DNA of 8,712 bases, taken from assembly GCA_028040005.1 (NCBI GenBank), contig JAOFKK010000040.1, positions 1-8,712 of the forward strand, given 5' to 3'. The notes under the pieces were generated by a model. The model saw only the letters and a program-made list of their open reading frames with translations. It was not told where the DNA came from and searched no databases. The stretch comes from Rickettsiales bacterium (lineage in GTDB: Bacteria; Pseudomonadota; Alphaproteobacteria; Rickettsiales; UBA1997). The translations under genes and the position numbers were made by a program. Shown piece by piece: positions 6,829 to 8,712 of this stretch. How positions within the stretch are numbered: the first letter of the stretch is position 1; each line of letters begins with the position of its first letter.

Positions 6829-8626
6829 AACTTTTATTAACATAAATTTCACTGCCAGATTCTTTAAATTTTTTACTCATTTTTTGCATCTCATCCTCAT
6901 TATTAGCAAAATCCCTAACATCTTGAGAAATTTTCATAGAGCAAAATTTTGGCCCACACATAGAACAAAAATGCGCTTTTTTAGCACCATCAGCAGGCAA
7001 GGTTTCATCATGAAAATCCCTAGCCATTTCAGGATCAAGAGCCAAATTAAATTGATCTTCCCATCTAAATTCAAAACGAGCCTTGGATAATTCATCATCC
7101 CATTCCTTCGCAATAGCATTACCTTTTGCCAAATCTGCCGCATGAGCTGCAATTTTATAGGTAATAACCCCCGTTCTTACATCATCCTTATTAGGAAGTC
7201 CCAAATGCTCTTTTGGGGTAACATAGCAAAGCATTGCCGTACCGTACCAACCAATCATAGCAGCACCAATGGCCGAAGTAATATGATCATAAGCAGGTGC
7301 AATATCGGTAGTTAATGGGCCTAAAGTATAAAAAGGAACTTCATGACAATATTCTAATTGCTTTTCCATATTTTCTTTAATTAAATGCATTGGTACATGA
7401 CCAGGGCCTTCAATCATAGTTTGACAATCATATTTTAAAGCAATTTCGGTTAATTCACCCAAAGTTTTAAGCTCCGAAAATTGCGCCTCATCATTAGCGT
7501 CAGCAATTGAACCCGGACGAAGACCATCACCAAGAGAAAAAGAAACATCATAATCGGCAACAATTTTGCAAATTTCTTCAAAATTAGTATAAAGAAAATT
7601 TTCCTTATGATGTGACAAGCACCATTTAGCCATAATTGAACCACCACGACTAACAATACCAGTAACCCTATTAGCAGTCATTGGCACAAAAGGCAAGCGC
7701 ACACCAGCATGAATAGTAAAATAATCTACACCCTGCTCACATTGTTCAATTAAAGTATCGCGATAAATTTCCCAAGTTAATTCTTCAGCTACGCCGCCAA
7801 CTTTTTCTAAGGCCTGATAAATTGGCACAGTTCCAACAGGAACAGGACAATTACGAATAATCCATTCACGAATATTATGAATATTTTTACCAGTTGATAA
7901 ATCCATCAAAGTATCACCACCAAAACGAATTGACCAAATCATTTTTTCAACCTCTTCCTCCACACCAGAAAAAATAGCTGAATTACCGATATTTGTATTA
8001 ATTTTAACCAAAAAATTACGCCCAATAATCATTGGTTCGCTTTCTGGATGATTGATATTATTAGGAATGATAGCACGACCTGCGGCAATTTCATCACGGA
8101 CAAATTCTCCCGTTACAATGCCAGGTAAATGAGCGCCAAAACTATTGCCAGAATATGTAGAATTTAATTCCTTACGACCCATATTTTCCCTTAGAGCAAT
8201 ATATTCCATCTCCTTAGTTACAATACCAGCTCTGGCATAAGCTAATTGCGTTGGTCTTTTGCCTTTCTTAGCACGAAATGGCTTAAATCCAGTTAAATCA
8301 AATTCAGGAACAGAAGATTTGGCCCCACTAACAAAAATACCATTATCTTCTGGCTTAATATTACGACCATCATATTGTTCAACATCACCCCTTTCCTCAA
8401 TCCATTTTTGTCTTAATTTTGGCAAACCCTTATTAAGATCAATATTTTGTGATAAATTAGGATCGGTATAAATACCCGAAGTATCATAAACGGTAAAAGA
8501 TTTTTTTTCCGATTCTTTAGACAGATTAATTTGCCTCATGGCAACTTTAACATCGTCAAATCTGTCACTTTGAATATAGGCTTTTTGTGAGGAAGGTAAT
8601 GGACCAACAGTAATATTTTTAATCAT
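6827..8626 (-). CDS. thiC: Phosphomethylpyrimidine synthase ThiC
   Basis: Non-canonical radical-SAM enzyme that converts the purine intermediate AIR into HMP-phosphate, the pyrimidine half of thiamine, in the cytosol. At 599 residues it is close to the usual length of about 610-630. Seen: an N-terminal ThiC-associated region with K-V-A-M-R-Q-I-N-L-S (E. coli-like V-P-M-R-E-I-x-L-S); Y-A-R-A-G-I-V-T-K-E-M-E-Y-I-A; T-I-H-A-G-V-R with His306; S-L-G-D-G-L-R-P-G with Asp367; M-I-E-G-P-G-H-V-P-M starting at Met404, with His410; and the C-terminal C-x2-C-x4-C cluster motif at Cys554, Cys557 and Cys562, which in the family binds the [4Fe-4S] cluster used with S-adenosylmethionine. All these key residues are present, so it looks functional. 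The start matches the family N-terminus, although no SD sequence is evident before it. It is the first gene of the apparent cluster. No other thiamine gene is in the window. Confidence 0.98.
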   Translation of the reverse strand: MIKNITVGPLPSSQKAYIQSDRFDDVKVAMRQINLSKESEKKSFTVYDTSGIYTDPNLSQNIDLNKGLPKLRQKWIEERGDVEQYDGRNIKPEDNGIFVSGAKSSVPEFDLTGFKPFRAKKGKRPTQLAYARAGIVTKEMEYIALRENMGRKELNSTYSGNSFGAHLPGIVTGEFVRDEIAAGRAIIPNNINHPESEPMIIGRNFLVKINTNIGNSAIFSGVEEEVEKMIWSIRFGGDTLMDLSTGKNIHNIREWIIRNCPVPVGTVPIYQALEKVGGVAEELTWEIYRDTLIEQCEQGVDYFTIHAGVRLPFVPMTANRVTGIVSRGGSIMAKWCLSHHKENFLYTNFEEICKIVADYDVSFSLGDGLRPGSIADANDEAQFSELKTLGELTEIALKYDCQTMIEGPGHVPMHLIKENMEKQLEYCHEVPFYTLGPLTTDIAPAYDHITSAIGAAMIGWYGTAMLCYVTPKEHLGLPNKDDVRTGVITYKIAAHAADLAKGNAIAKEWDDELSKARFEFRWEDQFNLALDPEMARDFHDETLPADGAKKAHFCSMCGPKFCSMKISQDVRDFANNEDEMQKMSKKFKESGSEIYVNKS

Positions 8627-8712
8627 CTATAGTTATATTTAAAATTGAATTATTGTTATTTAATCAATAAATGAATTTAAGTTCAATATAATATTTCCTT
8701 TGATTTTTGTTA
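8627..8712 (-). promoter_or_regulatory. thiC upstream region with weak promoter candidates; no TPP riboswitch hallmark seen
   Basis: Very AT-rich non-coding DNA. On the minus strand a TATATT (8685-8690) matches five of six bases of a -10 box, but its -35 would cross the window edge. A second, weaker candidate is TTGAAC (8681-8686) with TTAAAT (8658-8663) at 17-base spacing. In such AT-rich DNA these can arise by chance. I do not find the CTGAGA core of a TPP riboswitch here, though only 86 bases of upstream sequence are visible. Confidence 0.25.

Noticed and set aside
6884..7656. Alternative-frame open stretches on both strands within thiC (68-72 codons)
   Set aside because: They overlap an intact, highly conserved thiC reading frame and encode hydrophobic, unrecognisable sequence typical of shadow frames.
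8501..8508. Run of eight T (eight A in the thiC sense strand), considered as a programmed slippage or frameshift site
   Set aside because: The thiC frame is intact through it, and several 7-base A/T runs occur across the window, as expected in AT-rich coding DNA with many Lys and Phe codons. No alternative product of interest follows.

Overview
The window holds three complete genes, all on the minus strand and so read from right to left: thiC, then a very large virB6-like type IV secretion gene, then lepA. They are packed tightly. Only 9 bases separate thiC from the secretion gene and 41 separate that gene from lepA. I see no terminator-like hairpin with a T tract in either gap, so one transcript could carry all three. 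The DNA is AT-rich overall (about 27% G+C in a membrane-coding stretch, about 45% in part of thiC, by hand count). No tRNA, rRNA, CRISPR array, insertion sequence or integrase is visible.

The most informative gene is the middle one, of 1648 residues. It has a lipoprotein-type signal followed by a G-C-I-x-P-E-D-F-G motif. A very long Cys- and Asn-rich extracytoplasmic region comes next, then a polytopic membrane domain with recognisable VirB6/TrbL signatures (Q-S-E-I-L-K, L-I-S-P-N-S-W, F-G-P-I-F-I-L-F, R-T-E-R-L-F-K-N-W), and a long hydrophilic tail with two short tandem-repeat blocks. From memory of the families, this layout is typical of the enlarged VirB6 proteins of Rickettsiales, so I infer an AT-rich alphaproteobacterium of Rickettsiales type, probably host-associated. 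I cannot place it to genus without alignments.

Layout: lepA (EF4 translational GTPase) ends 2 bases from the left edge. A 41-base gap upstream of it contains a 9-codon mini-ORF, in frame with lepA. The virB6-like gene fills the centre, with its repeat-rich C-terminus at about 1874-2260. ThiC (HMP-P synthase of thiamine biosynthesis) fills the right part. The last 86 bases hold the presumed thiC promoter region, with no TPP-riboswitch hallmark visible in the part shown.

The three genes have no obvious shared function. ThiC and LepA are housekeeping proteins, while the VirB6-like protein would be an inner-membrane channel subunit of a type IV secretion system. No other virB gene lies in the window, so this copy appears detached from the usual virB3-virB4-virB6 cluster. 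The main points of interest are this orphan location, the predicted lipid anchor on a polytopic protein, the 12-cysteine module, the repeat-built tail, and the tight coupling of a vitamin gene to a secretion gene.
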